A stretch of 64,000 nt of DNA from Quisquiliibacterium transsilvanicum. GTDB taxonomy: Bacteria; Pseudomonadota; Gammaproteobacteria; Burkholderiales; Burkholderiaceae_E. The notes beneath the pieces were generated by a model, which saw nothing but the letters and a program-made list of their open reading frames with translations, searched no databases and was not told the origin of the DNA. Of the stretch, positions 18,297 through 28,494 are shown in pieces (position 1 is the stretch's first letter; every line of letters starts with the position of its first letter). Location: NCBI RefSeq assembly GCF_014202215.1, contig NZ_JACHGB010000005.1:124001-188000 (forward strand). The letters are read 5' to 3'. The position numbers were made by a program, and so were the translations under genes.

Positions 18297-19375
18297 TTCG
18301 CCCCCGTGCGGCGCTGGAAGGCGGCCAGCCTGAGGCGGCCCACGATGCCGGTGGGGAAGTGATAGACCGACAGCACGAACAGCACGCCCAGCCACAGCAG
18401 CCAGCGCTCCGGCGAGAGCAGCACCGAGACCACAGGAATGCCCTCGGTGGCGCCGGAGGCCAGCGCCATCAGATCCTGCAGGTAGTTCTGGGCGACGACG
18501 AAGAGCGCAGCGCCGATCACCGCGCCGTACATGGTGCCCATGCCGCCGATCACGACGATCAGCAGGATGTCGATCATGATCTCGAAGGACAGCGAGGTGT
18601 CCGGCCCGTTGTAGCGCAGCCAGATCGCCAGCAGCGCGCCGGCCATCGTCGCGAACAGCGCGGAGATCACGCTGGACAGCGTCCGATAGACCACCGTGCG
18701 GTAGCCGAGGGCTTCGGCGCGGAAGTCGTTCTCGCGGATCGCCTGCAGCACGCGTCCGAAGGGCGAGTTGACCACCCGCAGCAGCAGCAGGAACAGCACC
18801 AGCACCGAGAAGAACAGCAGGTAGTAGGAGAGGAAGCGGCCGTCCAGGTCCACGCCCAGGAAGGGCTCGTCCGCAAGCGAGAACGACGGCTGCAGCGCCT
18901 CGGGCAGCCGGAAGCTCAGGCCGTCCTCGCCGCCGGTGAACTCCGACAGCTGCGAGGCCAGCGTCTGGAAGGCGGTGGCGACCGCGAGGGTGATCATCGC
19001 GAAGAAGATCGCCCTCACCCTCAGGCTGAACAGGCCGATCACCAGCGCGAGCAGCGCCGAGACCGCCAGCGCCGCCAGGATGCCGATGCCCAGCGCGCTC
19101 CAGCTCGCGCCGATGCGGGTGCAGGCGATGGCCACGCCGTAGGCGCCGATGCCGAAGAACATGGTGTGCGCGAAGGACACGATGCCGGTGTAGCCGAGCA
19201 GCAGGTCGAAGCTGGCCACCAGCAGGATGAACACCATGATCTTGGCGGCGACGCTCACCGCCTTGGTGCCCGGCAGAACGAAAGGCCCGAGCGCCAGCAC
19301 CAGCAGCACGCCGAGCAGCATCGCCGCCACCCAGCGGCTGCGCGGCAGGTCGGAGGAAAGCAGTCGCGCGATCAT
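18293..19375 (-). CDS. livM: Branched-chain amino acid-type ABC transporter permease LivM
   Basis: Membrane subunit of a HAAT-family importer; 360 residues with about nine or ten hydrophobic helices. Family motifs are FDLLLGYTGIVSFAHTMFFGIGAYG, the cytoplasmic loop FGRVLQAIRENDFRAEALGY, and VIGGMGTMYGAVIGA. The start MIARLLSSDLPRSR overlaps the end of livH by 4 bases. Substrates of this family include branched-chain amino acids, urea, amides and aromatic or aliphatic acids, so the name marks family rather than proven substrate. Confidence 0.93.
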   Translation of the reverse strand: MIARLLSSDLPRSRWVAAMLLGVLLVLALGPFVLPGTKAVSVAAKIMVFILLVASFDLLLGYTGIVSFAHTMFFGIGAYGVAIACTRIGASWSALGIGILAALAVSALLALVIGLFSLRVRAIFFAMITLAVATAFQTLASQLSEFTGGEDGLSFRLPEALQPSFSLADEPFLGVDLDGRFLSYYLLFFSVLVLFLLLLRVVNSPFGRVLQAIRENDFRAEALGYRTVVYRTLSSVISALFATMAGALLAIWLRYNGPDTSLSFEIMIDILLIVVIGGMGTMYGAVIGAALFVVAQNYLQDLMALASGATEGIPVVSVLLSPERWLLWLGVLFVLSVYHFPTGIVGRLRLAAFQRRTGAK

Positions 19376-20457
19376 CGCCGTGCCACCGGATAGAGGCCCT
19401 GCGGGCGCCACAGGAGCACCATCACCATCAGCAGGATGTTGGAGAAGAGCGCCACCTTGGGCGCCAGGAAGCCGGTGTAGTTGGCCATCAGGCCCACCAG
19501 GAGCGCGCCCAGGAAGCAGCCGGTGGTGGAGCCCAGGCCGCCGATGATGATCACGATGAAGATCAGCACGTTCACCTGCGCGCCCATCTGCGGAACCACG
19601 CCCTGCTGGTAGAGGCCCCACATCACGCCGCCCAGGCCCGCCAGCGCGGAACCCGCGACGAAGACGCCGATGAACAGGCGGTGGATCCGGTAGCCCAGGC
19701 TCTCGACCATCTCGCGGTCCTGCACGCCGGCCCGGATCAGCAGTCCCACCTTGGTGCGCGCGAGCACCCAGAGCATCGCGGCGAACACCACCAGCCCCAC
19801 CACCACCGCGATCACCCGGTACTTCTCGATCGCGGCGTCACCGAAGAACCATGCGCCCTTGAGCCCCTGCGGCAGCGGCAGCGGAATCTGGTCCGGCCCC
19901 CAGACGGCCTTGATCAGCTCCTCGCCGATGATCATCCCGCCCATCGTGATCAGGATCTGCTTCAGGTGCTGGCCGTACACCGGCTTGACGATCAGCCGCT
20001 CGAACGCGTAGCCGACCGCGCCGGCCACGGCCATCGCAACCACCATCGCCGCGAACACCGCGACCAGGTTGACCGCCATCGACGGGTTCTCGGTCAGCCC
20101 CGCCATCGGCGCGAGCACGCTGGTCGCGACGAAGGCGCCGAGCGCGATGAAGACCCCGTGGCCGAAGTTCAGCACGTCCATCAGGCCGAACACCAGCGTG
20201 AGGCCGGAGGCGATGATGAACACGATCAGCCCCATCGCCAGCCCGGCCACCGTGAGCGTGACCCAGGTGGAGGGCGAACCCACCAGCGGCAGCGCCAGCA
20301 GCGCGACCAGCGGCACCAGCAGCAGGGGCAGGTAGTCGCGCGGCGGCGCCTTGGGGATGCCGGCCTCGTCGGGCGCGGTCGATGCGCCCGACGATGCGCC
20401 CGACGATGCTGCAGAGGCGGCGGCGGCTGCGGCACCGATCTGGACCGGAGGGGTCAT
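19372..20457 (-). CDS. livH: Branched-chain amino acid-type ABC transporter permease LivH
   Basis: Second membrane subunit; 361 residues. An unusual N-terminal extension of about 50 residues, rich in Ala and Ser, precedes the first helix; most LivH proteins are about 290-310 residues. Family motifs are IASGLTLVFGLMDVLNFGHGVFIALGAFVA, RAGVQDREMVESLGYRIHRLF and IIIGGLGSTTGCFLGALLVG. It overlaps livF at its start (ATGA) and livM at its end. Confidence 0.93.
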   Translation of the reverse strand: MTPPVQIGAAAAAASAASSGASSGASTAPDEAGIPKAPPRDYLPLLLVPLVALLALPLVGSPSTWVTLTVAGLAMGLIVFIIASGLTLVFGLMDVLNFGHGVFIALGAFVATSVLAPMAGLTENPSMAVNLVAVFAAMVVAMAVAGAVGYAFERLIVKPVYGQHLKQILITMGGMIIGEELIKAVWGPDQIPLPLPQGLKGAWFFGDAAIEKYRVIAVVVGLVVFAAMLWVLARTKVGLLIRAGVQDREMVESLGYRIHRLFIGVFVAGSALAGLGGVMWGLYQQGVVPQMGAQVNVLIFIVIIIGGLGSTTGCFLGALLVGLMANYTGFLAPKVALFSNILLMVMVLLWRPQGLYPVARR

Positions 20458-21200
20458 TGGTGCGCTCCCAGGGACAGGCCGAGCAGGCGCTGCTGCAGCG
20501 CCTCGTCTCCGGCAAGCTCGGCCATCGAGCCACGGTGCACGACACGGCCGTCGTCCATCACGGCCACGGTGTCGCCGAGCTGGCGGGCGAAGGCGAAGTT
20601 CTGCTCGACCAGCAGGATGGTGACGCCGGCCGCCTTCAGCTGCCGGAAGGCCGAAATCATGTTCTGGATGATCGACGGGGCGAGCCCCTTGCTCGGCTCG
20701 TCGACCAGGATGAGGGCCCGCGGCTCGACGATGGCGCGCGACACCGCGAGCATCTGCTTCTGGCCGCCGGACAGCAGGCCTGCAGGATGGTTCCAGAAGC
20801 GCTTCATCGGCGGGAAGAGGTCGAAGATCCAGCGCAGGCGCTCGGCATCGATGTGGTCCGCGCTGCGCGCGGAACGCGCCGCCAGCACCATGTTCTCGCG
20901 CACCGTGAGGTCCGCGAAAATGCCCATGTTCTCGGGCACGCAGGCCAGGCCCAGCCGCGCGATTTCCGGCGTGGAGCGGCCGACGAGGTCTGCCGCGCCG
21001 AACGAGATGCTGCCCGCCGAGGCCTTCCACAGGCCCATGATCGTGCGCAGCGTGGTGGTCTTCCCCGCGCCGTTGCGACCCAGCAGCAGCGTGGTGCCGC
21101 CCGCAGGCACTTCGAGGTCGACGCCGTGCAGGATGTGATAGGCGCCGATGTGGGTATGCACGCCTGCGAGCCGCAGCGCGTGGCCGCCTGCCGCACTCAT
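20454..21200 (-). CDS. livF: ABC transporter ATP-binding protein LivF
   Basis: One of two ATPases of the importer; 248 residues. It shows Walker A (LLLGRNGAGKTTTLRT), the LivF-type Q-loop (ACVPENMGIFADLTVRENM), the signature LLSGGQKQMLAVSRA and Walker B LILVDEPSKGLAP. Its ATG overlaps the livG stop (ATGA). Confidence 0.95.
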   Translation of the reverse strand: MSAAGGHALRLAGVHTHIGAYHILHGVDLEVPAGGTTLLLGRNGAGKTTTLRTIMGLWKASAGSISFGAADLVGRSTPEIARLGLACVPENMGIFADLTVRENMVLAARSARSADHIDAERLRWIFDLFPPMKRFWNHPAGLLSGGQKQMLAVSRAIVEPRALILVDEPSKGLAPSIIQNMISAFRQLKAAGVTILLVEQNFAFARQLGDTVAVMDDGRVVHRGSMAELAGDEALQQRLLGLSLGAHQ

Positions 21201-21967
21201 CGCGAAACCTCTGCGGGTTCGATGCCGAGATAGGCCTGCTGGACCACCGGCGACGCGATCACCTCGGCGGGCGGCCCGTCGGCGGCCAGCCGCCCGTTGT
21301 GCAGCACGATGATCCGGTCCGAGAGCTCGCGCACCACGTCCATCTTGTGCTCGACGAGCAGGATGGTCTTGCTGCGGTCGCGCTTGATCTCGCGGATCAG
21401 GTCGAGGATGACCGGCACCTCGTCCACGCTCATTCCCGCGGTGGGCTCGTCGAACATGAACACCTCCGGCTCGATCGCCAGCAGGATGCCGACCTCGAGC
21501 TTGCGCTGGTCGCCGTGCGGCAGGCTGCTCGCAAGCGCATCGCGCTTTGCGGTGAGCGCGATCCGCTCGAGCACCGCCTCGGCCTCGCCGATCAGCTCGC
21601 GGTGGCTGGACCACACCGACCACAGGTTCAGCCCCAGCCCGCGCCGCGCCTGGATCGCGAGCCGCACGTTCTCCAGCACCGTCAGGTTGGGGAACAGGTT
21701 GGTGAGCTGGAAGGCCCGCCCAAGCCCGCGGCGCGTGCGGCCCGGCGCCGGCAGCGCGGTGACGTCATCGCCGTACACGAACACGCGGCCGGCGCTCGCC
21801 CGCAGCTGCCCCGAGATCAGGTTGAAGTAGGTGGTCTTCCCCGCCCCGTTGGGCCCGACGATCGCCGTCAGCGTGCCCGGATGGAAGGCGCAGGACACCG
21901 AGTCGACCGCCACGTGCCCGCCGAAGCGGATGGTGAGGTCGCGGGTTTCGAGGGCTGGCTGGGTCAT
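21197..21967 (-). CDS. livG: ABC transporter ATP-binding protein LivG
   Basis: The second ATPase; 256 residues. It has Walker A (AIVGPNGAGKTTYFNLISG), the LivG feature RRGLGRAFQLTNLFPNLTVLENV, the signature-like segment SLPHGDQRKLEVGI and Walker B VFMFDEPTAGMS. The classical LSGG signature reads LPHGDQRK, a common substitution in this family. It starts 168 bases after the binding-protein gene, and a stem-loop lies between them. Confidence 0.94.
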   Translation of the reverse strand: MTQPALETRDLTIRFGGHVAVDSVSCAFHPGTLTAIVGPNGAGKTTYFNLISGQLRASAGRVFVYGDDVTALPAPGRTRRGLGRAFQLTNLFPNLTVLENVRLAIQARRGLGLNLWSVWSSHRELIGEAEAVLERIALTAKRDALASSLPHGDQRKLEVGILLAIEPEVFMFDEPTAGMSVDEVPVILDLIREIKRDRSKTILLVEHKMDVVRELSDRIIVLHNGRLAADGPPAEVIASPVVQQAYLGIEPAEVSR

Positions 21968-22100
21968 GATTCGAATGAACTGTCCGCGGCTAGCGCTGCC
22001 GTGCAGCGTGTCGGGGCTGACGAATGGAAATCCTCGGGCCCGTCCCGCCCGCGTCGGAGCGCGTGCGGAGCGGGTGAGGACTTCCGAGGTGGACGCGCAA

Positions 22101-22117
22101 GCCCCGAGCAGCGGGGC
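22101..22117 (-). terminator. Stem-loop between the binding-protein gene and livG
   Basis: GCCCCG-AGCAG-CGGGGC lies 19 bases downstream of the binding-protein stop, with no U-tract after it. A longer imperfect pair (GGAAATCCTC near 22027 with GAGGACTTCC near 22076) lies further on. These probably stabilise or attenuate the transcript, so that the binding protein is made in excess over the membrane parts, rather than terminating fully. Confidence 0.4.
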
Positions 22118-22135
22118 CGCAGCGTCAAACCAGAC

Positions 22136-23347
22136 TCAGCGCTTGTTCCGGATCGGGATGTTCATCTCATCCGCCTTGATCTCCCGCACCAGCTCCGGCA
22201 CCCCCCAGCTGAACGCCGGATCCAGCTTGATCCGGAAGTGGTACATCGACTGCATCGCCTGGTGGTCCTCCGGGCGGAAGGTCATCGCGCCCTTCGGCGT
22301 CTCGAAGCTCATGCCTTCCATGGCCTTGATCAGCTTGTTGGAACTGGTGTCGCCGCCGGTCTTCTTCAGCGCCTCCACCGCAGCGATTCCCGCCGCCATC
22401 CCCGTGCCGGTGAACATGTCCGGCGGCGACTTGAAGCGCTTGTAGTGCTCGGTGATCAGCCAGTTGTTCACCGGGTTCTTGTGCATCGAGTAGTAGTAGG
22501 TGGCGGCCCCTTCCATGCCGGGCGCAACCTTGTACGCGGTGAGGCCGGCGAAGACGTTGCCGCCGCTGGCCAGTTCGATGCCGTAGCGCTTGGGGTCGAG
22601 TTCGGCGATCTTGAACGGGTTGCCCGCGCCGGCCCAGTTCACGAAGATGACCTTGCGGCCCGGCTTGTCCTTGAGCGCGTCGAACAGCCGCTGCGCGCCC
22701 GCGGTGAAGTCGGTGGTGTTGACCGGCAGGTACTCCTCGTGGACCACCTTGGCCTTCTTCAGCTGGTCCTTGAAGGCCTTCACGAAGTCGCGGCCGAACG
22801 CATAGTCCTGGGCCAGCGTGGCGATCGTGACGCCCTCCTTGTCCAGCGCGACGGCGCTCGAGGCGGCGTCATGCGAGGAGTTGCGGCCGGTGCGGAACAC
22901 GTAGCGGTTCCACTTGTCGCCGGTGATCGAATCGGCCACTGCCGGCTCGACGATCAGCACCTTCTTGTACTCCTCGGCCACCGGCAGCATGGCCAGCGCG
23001 ACGCCCGACGAGACCGGCCCGATCGCAAGGTCGGCCTTGTCGTCGGCGAACGCGGCGGTGAGCTGCGACTTGCCGACGTCGGGCTTGCCCTGGTCGTCCT
23101 TCTCGATGAGGACGATCTTGCGGCCGTTGACCATCATCGTGCCGCCGGTCGCGTACTCGAGACCCATCTGCACGCCGACCTGGGTCTGCTTGCCGTAAGA
23201 CTCCAGGAAACCGGTCTTGGAATAGACCAGCGCCACCTTGATGTCGCCCCCCTTGCCCTGGGCGAGCGCGGGCGCCGCCGTTGCAGCGAGGGTCAGGGCC
23301 CCTGCGGCCAGCAGACCGCGGCGCAGCTTGTTGTTCGTACTTTTCAT
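22136..23347 (-). CDS. Periplasmic substrate-binding protein of the Liv-type transporter
   Basis: A 403-residue LivJ/LivK-type receptor. The signal peptide is MKSTNNKLRRGLLAAGALTLAATAAPALAQ written across residues 1-30 with cleavage after ALAQ. The mature part begins GKGGDIKVALVYSKTGFLESYG and contains the family hinge segments AIGPVSSGVALAMLPVAEEY and TTDFTAGAQRLFDALK. Strong ribosome site GGAGGAGG precedes the ATG. It is the first gene of the operon and lies about 32 bases after the predicted sigma-54 transcription start. The ligand is unknown; the coupled enoyl-CoA hydratase hints at an acid degraded via its CoA ester. Confidence 0.92.
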   Translation of the reverse strand: MKSTNNKLRRGLLAAGALTLAATAAPALAQGKGGDIKVALVYSKTGFLESYGKQTQVGVQMGLEYATGGTMMVNGRKIVLIEKDDQGKPDVGKSQLTAAFADDKADLAIGPVSSGVALAMLPVAEEYKKVLIVEPAVADSITGDKWNRYVFRTGRNSSHDAASSAVALDKEGVTIATLAQDYAFGRDFVKAFKDQLKKAKVVHEEYLPVNTTDFTAGAQRLFDALKDKPGRKVIFVNWAGAGNPFKIAELDPKRYGIELASGGNVFAGLTAYKVAPGMEGAATYYYSMHKNPVNNWLITEHYKRFKSPPDMFTGTGMAAGIAAVEALKKTGGDTSSNKLIKAMEGMSFETPKGAMTFRPEDHQAMQSMYHFRIKLDPAFSWGVPELVREIKADEMNIPIRNKR

Positions 23348-23389
23348 GACGTGCTCCTCCTCCGAAGCTCCTTGCGGGTGCCCTCAAGG

Positions 23390-23405
23390 TGCAAGCGACG
23401 TGCCA
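23390..23405 (-). promoter_or_regulatory. Sigma-54 (-24/-12) promoter of the Liv-type operon
   Basis: Read on the minus strand the sequence is TGGCACGTCGCTTGCA, a full match to the sigma-54 consensus TGGCACG-N4-TTGCW with correct GG-GC spacing. The start of transcription should fall near 23379, giving a leader of about 32 bases before the binding-protein ATG. Confidence 0.9.
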
Positions 23406-23510
23406 GGGGAGGGAGTGCTCCGGGATAACCCGGAGGTTCATGCCCTGGAACCGGACAGAACCGCAGTTCTTAAGAGCTCGGGACTGCGCGTCAGAGGTTT
23501 GGCGATGGAT

Positions 23511-23551
23511 GTGTCCGGATTACGGACACTTCAACCGTCCGTTTTCCGGAC
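23511..23551. promoter_or_regulatory. Two tandem inverted repeats: predicted enhancer-binding protein sites
   Basis: Site 1 is GTGTCCG-N5-CGGACAC (23511-23529, perfect 7-base arms). Site 2 is GTCCG-N5-CGGAC (23537-23551). Their centres are 24 bases apart and about 141 and 165 bases upstream of the predicted sigma-54 start, the normal place for an upstream activating sequence. The gene for a Fis-type sigma-54 activator ends 24 bases away. Confidence 0.85.
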
Positions 23552-23574
23552 ATTCGCGGCGCTGAACTACAGCG

Positions 23575-25185
<1,611 letters not shown>

Positions 25186-25224
25186 GGGAGGGAGCCGTTC
25201 GGCATGACGCCGGACGGCTCCGGG

Positions 25225-25230
25225 ATTATA
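25225..25230 (-). promoter_or_regulatory. Possible -10 box for the sigma-54 activator gene
   Basis: TATAAT on the minus strand lies 40 bases before the activator start codon, in the 139-base gap after the pilin operon. No good -35 hexamer lies 16-18 bases upstream, so this is tentative. Confidence 0.35.
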
Positions 25231-25324
25231 GGCAGCGGCGCGCGGCCGGGCGCGTGCGGCCCGCCTGCATGGCGCGGCCGCCAACCGCATCAGGGCTGGT
25301 GCTGGACGGCTCCGTCCCGCGCTG

Positions 25325-26452
25325 TCACGGCTGGTGCTGCACCATCAGCTCGATGCCGCTGCCGACCGGACAGGAGGAGGTGCCGCGCACCAGGTAGAAG
25401 TTCTGGTTCTCCAGGCTCTCGGTCACGTTCGTGTAGGCCGCCGGATGCTCGTAGTTGTCCACGGCGCCGCTGCCGTCGTAGTCGGCGCTGTAGCGGCAGA
25501 CCCGGTTCTGCGCCGCGGCGGTACCGATGGGGATGCCGGTCACGTCGAGCCGGCCGCTCCAGCGCGGCCGAGTTGCGGGGTTGCTGTCATGGTCCACGCC
25601 GATCACCACGCAGGTGTACGAGAAGTAGTTGGCGTAGGACTTCGCGGTGTCGCTGTCGTCGTAGCAGGAATACAGCGTCCCCTGCGTCAACGTCATCGTG
25701 AGGTCGAGCGGCGAAGTCAGGGTCAGGTTGGACGAGTTCTCGTAGATGAACCCGCTGACCAGGTAGGCGTTCAGGTCGCTGCAGACCCAGCCCGAGATCG
25801 AGGTGCCAGTGCCGGTGCAGTGCTTGGTGATGATGCCGGTGGCATTGTCGAAGACCAGCCGGAACGTCGCCGACGCGCCGGGCGGAGTGAAGGCGCTCCT
25901 GCCGTCGCCCAGGTCGATCGCGGGGACCGGAACGTTGAGGTCCCGGTTCTTTGGACGGCGGATCGGCGTGCCGGCCGGCGGGACGGACAACCCGAGCGCA
26001 GCCGCGGGGTCGCTGCTGGAGATCACCGTGCTCAGCGACGCGGTCTGCGCATTGCCGTTGCGATCGGTCCAGCCGACGTTCACCGCAGCGGTCTTGAAGC
26101 GCGGGTCGTTGGCGGCCGGCGTCGCCGACGCGAAGGGGGTGATCGTCCAGCGCACCGCGTAGCTGGCGTTGCCGCCCGCAATCGTCTCGCTGCCGGTGAG
26201 GATGTTGTCGTAGCCCCAGCTCCCCGCGACAAGTGCGGCTGCGTCCGCCGCCGGAATCTGCTGGTAGGCGCGCAGCATCTCGATGCGGCGCTGGCCGAGG
26301 AAGGTGGCCTCGCTGAGCTGCTTGGCGAGGTCGGACTCGCCCTGCATGCCGATCTGCAGGCGGGCGACCGCCAGCAGCCCGAAGCCGCCGATCAGCAGCG
26401 CGATCAGCGCCTCCAGCAGGGTGAAGCCAGCGGCGAGTCGACGGCGGTTCAT
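25325..26452 (-). CDS. pilV: Type IV pilus minor pilin, PilV-like
   Basis: A 375-residue pseudopilin. The prepilin peptidase site and hydrophobic helix are at the N-terminus: MNRRRLAAG/FTLLEALIALLIGGFGLLAVARLQ, with Glu5 present. The long C-terminal globular part contains several cysteines (CTGTG, CYDD, CVVIG, CRYSA) likely to form disulfides. Minor pilins of this type prime pilus assembly. It overlaps the preceding pilX-like gene by 4 bases and is the last gene of the operon. Confidence 0.86.
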   Translation of the reverse strand: MNRRRLAAGFTLLEALIALLIGGFGLLAVARLQIGMQGESDLAKQLSEATFLGQRRIEMLRAYQQIPAADAAALVAGSWGYDNILTGSETIAGGNASYAVRWTITPFASATPAANDPRFKTAAVNVGWTDRNGNAQTASLSTVISSSDPAAALGLSVPPAGTPIRRPKNRDLNVPVPAIDLGDGRSAFTPPGASATFRLVFDNATGIITKHCTGTGTSISGWVCSDLNAYLVSGFIYENSSNLTLTSPLDLTMTLTQGTLYSCYDDSDTAKSYANYFSYTCVVIGVDHDSNPATRPRWSGRLDVTGIPIGTAAAQNRVCRYSADYDGSGAVDNYEHPAAYTNVTESLENQNFYLVRGTSSCPVGSGIELMVQHQP

Positions 26453-27777
26453 CGGTAGTCCCTCCAGCCGCCCGGCACCTTCGCGTATTGCCCGGTGGTC
26501 TGGCGCAGGTTCTGCAGCACCCGGGGGTCGTAGGTGGGATCGGGCGTGCCGGTGGCGGTGAAGTTGCCCTCGGAGATGGCTGCACCGATGATCTGCGCGT
26601 TGCCGCCGCCCGTGTTGTCCCAGGTGGAGTCCTGGCAGTACAGCACGCCGTAGAAGGTCATGTTGCCGCGCACCTCGATGTTGCCGTTGACCACCAGCAT
26701 CACCGGCCGCGCGAGGCTGCCGAAGACGTCATTGGCGTTGAGCACCATGTCGCCCTCGACCCAGATGGTGCGCGCGCCGCCCGCGATTGCATTGAGCAGC
26801 GTGGTGTTGCACACGCCGCTGCAGTTGACGATGGTGGTGGCGGGCGAATCGCGGAACTGCTCCTTGGACGAGCCGAAGAAGGTGCGGAACATCTGGTCGT
26901 CGGTCAGAGACGCCAGCGAGGTGTCGTTGCCGATCAGGCTCGCGCCCACTGGAGTGCCCGGTAGGGTGTCGATCGTGCTGTCGTTGATGAAGCCGGTGAT
27001 GTCCAGGCCTGCGTTGATCGTGACGCCGTTGGTGCCGGGGTCGGTGTTGGTCGCGGTGATCGCGTTCGAGCCGAAGTCCACGTAGCCCTTGGCGGTGATC
27101 GCTGCGGCCGGGAGGGTGGCCAGCGCGCTGGCGAGCTTGAACACCTGGTTCACCTCGGCGGTGCCGTCCGCGGTGCCAGCGCCCGGTACGCATGGCTCTC
27201 GGGCGTCGGTGCAGCCCACCGCAGTCACGCGCACCAGGGTGGGATCCACCTGGGGGTTGGCGGGATTGTCATCGTCGCGGACCGAGGAGAAGCTCACCCG
27301 GAAGGTCGGGCAGCCCTGGGGGTCGGTGCAGGCATCCGCCGCTGGCGGAGTGCCTTCCGCCGGACAGCTGCAGGACCATCCGGCGCCGGAGCGGGTGCAC
27401 ATCGCTGCGGTCGTTGCGAAGGGCTCCATGGTGGCCGGCGTGGCGACGCCGAGGCGCGAGGCGAAACTGCCGTCGCCGTCCGGGTCCAGGTAGCGGTCGC
27501 GGAAGGTGCGGCTGCCGCTGGCCGTGCTGGTCGCACAGCCGGTCGTGATGCGCCTGAAGGTGTTCAGATTGGCCAGCGCCCACTCGAGGCCGGCGTCCGC
27601 CGCCTCGATCGCCTTCGTCGACCGGTACTGGTTGGCAGCGGTCTTGCTCTCGAAGATCACGCCACGGTTGGCGAAGAAGGCGATCATCGTCATCAGCACG
27701 AGGACGATGATGGTGGTGAACAGCGTGGCAGCGCCGCGCTGGCGGGCGGCGCGCGATGAGGTGGGTCGGGTGGGCAT
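26449..27777 (-). CDS. pilX: Type IV pilus assembly protein, PilX-like
   Basis: A 442-residue protein. After a short basic leader comes RQRGAATLFTTIIVLVLMTMIAFFANRGVIFESKTAANQY split over residues 13-52, the PilX type of N-terminus. The prepilin-like site is followed by A rather than F, and Glu5 is absent, as in other PilX proteins. AADAGLEWALANLN is a typical conserved segment. At 442 residues it is much longer than PilX of Pseudomonas (about 200), so the C-terminal half may carry an added beta-rich module. It begins 13 bases after pilW. Confidence 0.82.
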   Translation of the reverse strand: MPTRPTSSRAARQRGAATLFTTIIVLVLMTMIAFFANRGVIFESKTAANQYRSTKAIEAADAGLEWALANLNTFRRITTGCATSTASGSRTFRDRYLDPDGDGSFASRLGVATPATMEPFATTAAMCTRSGAGWSCSCPAEGTPPAADACTDPQGCPTFRVSFSSVRDDDNPANPQVDPTLVRVTAVGCTDAREPCVPGAGTADGTAEVNQVFKLASALATLPAAAITAKGYVDFGSNAITATNTDPGTNGVTINAGLDITGFINDSTIDTLPGTPVGASLIGNDTSLASLTDDQMFRTFFGSSKEQFRDSPATTIVNCSGVCNTTLLNAIAGGARTIWVEGDMVLNANDVFGSLARPVMLVVNGNIEVRGNMTFYGVLYCQDSTWDNTGGGNAQIIGAAISEGNFTATGTPDPTYDPRVLQNLRQTTGQYAKVPGGWRDYR

Positions 27778-27789
27778 CGGCTGCAGTCC

Positions 27790-28494
27790 TCAGGTGGGGC
27801 AGGAGCCCTCGACCCAGTCGTTGCGAAGGCGCACCGCCTCGGTCATCGTGCGGGTGACCGCGGGCTCGGCGCGCAGCCGCATGGTGAGCACGACGGTGAC
27901 CTGCCGGATGTGGATCACCGGCGGGGTCGGCGCAACCGGGCCTGCGCCAGCGTTGAGGCAGGTGGTGGTCCCTGTGCGGTCCACCAGGTCGAACTCGAGT
28001 TCGGTGACTTCGGTGACGTCCGGATCAGTGATCGGCACCGTGTTGGTCACGGCCCCACCCGCGGTCAGCGTGTGCAGCTCGACGGTGCCGTCGTCCGCAT
28101 TGCGCTCCAGCCGAAACGCTTCACCGTCGTCCAGCTCGCCGTCATTGTCGGCGTCGTAGCGGTAGGTGACTTGCCCTTCGCCCACATCCACCTCGGTGAA
28201 CGGGTTGGCCGCGATCAGCGTGTTCCCGGGGAACCAGGTGCCGCTCTCGGAGGCCCCCCAGTACGAGGCCCGGCGCAGGTCGCGCACCATGGTGTCCATG
28301 CTCGCGCGTACCTCGGTGTTCAGGCGCGCCGAGGTGAGCAGGTCGCGGTTGCTGCGCATCTGGCCGGCGAACAGGCCCAGGGTGCCGGCGGTGACGATCA
28401 GGCCCACGGTGATGCCGATCATCAGCTCGGTCAGCGTGACGCCGCGCTGGCGGCGCCGAGGCCCGACCGGGAGCGAGAGGCGGCGACGGATCAT
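27790..28494 (-). CDS. pilW: Type IV pilus minor pilin PilW
   Basis: A 234-residue minor pilin. The processing site is in RRRQRG/VTLTELMIGITVGLIVTAGTLGLFAGQ, with Glu at position 5 after cleavage. It is followed by SNRDLLTSARLNTEVRASMDTMVRDLRRASYWG, a PilW hallmark. The start MIRRRLSL overlaps the fimT stop (ATGA); an alternative ATG 12 bases upstream is possible. A Ca-like acidic loop DADNDGELDDGEA is visible in the globular part. Confidence 0.86.
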   Translation of the reverse strand: MIRRRLSLPVGPRRRQRGVTLTELMIGITVGLIVTAGTLGLFAGQMRSNRDLLTSARLNTEVRASMDTMVRDLRRASYWGASESGTWFPGNTLIAANPFTEVDVGEGQVTYRYDADNDGELDDGEAFRLERNADDGTVELHTLTAGGAVTNTVPITDPDVTEVTELEFDLVDRTGTTTCLNAGAGPVAPTPPVIHIRQVTVVLTMRLRAEPAVTRTMTEAVRLRNDWVEGSCPT

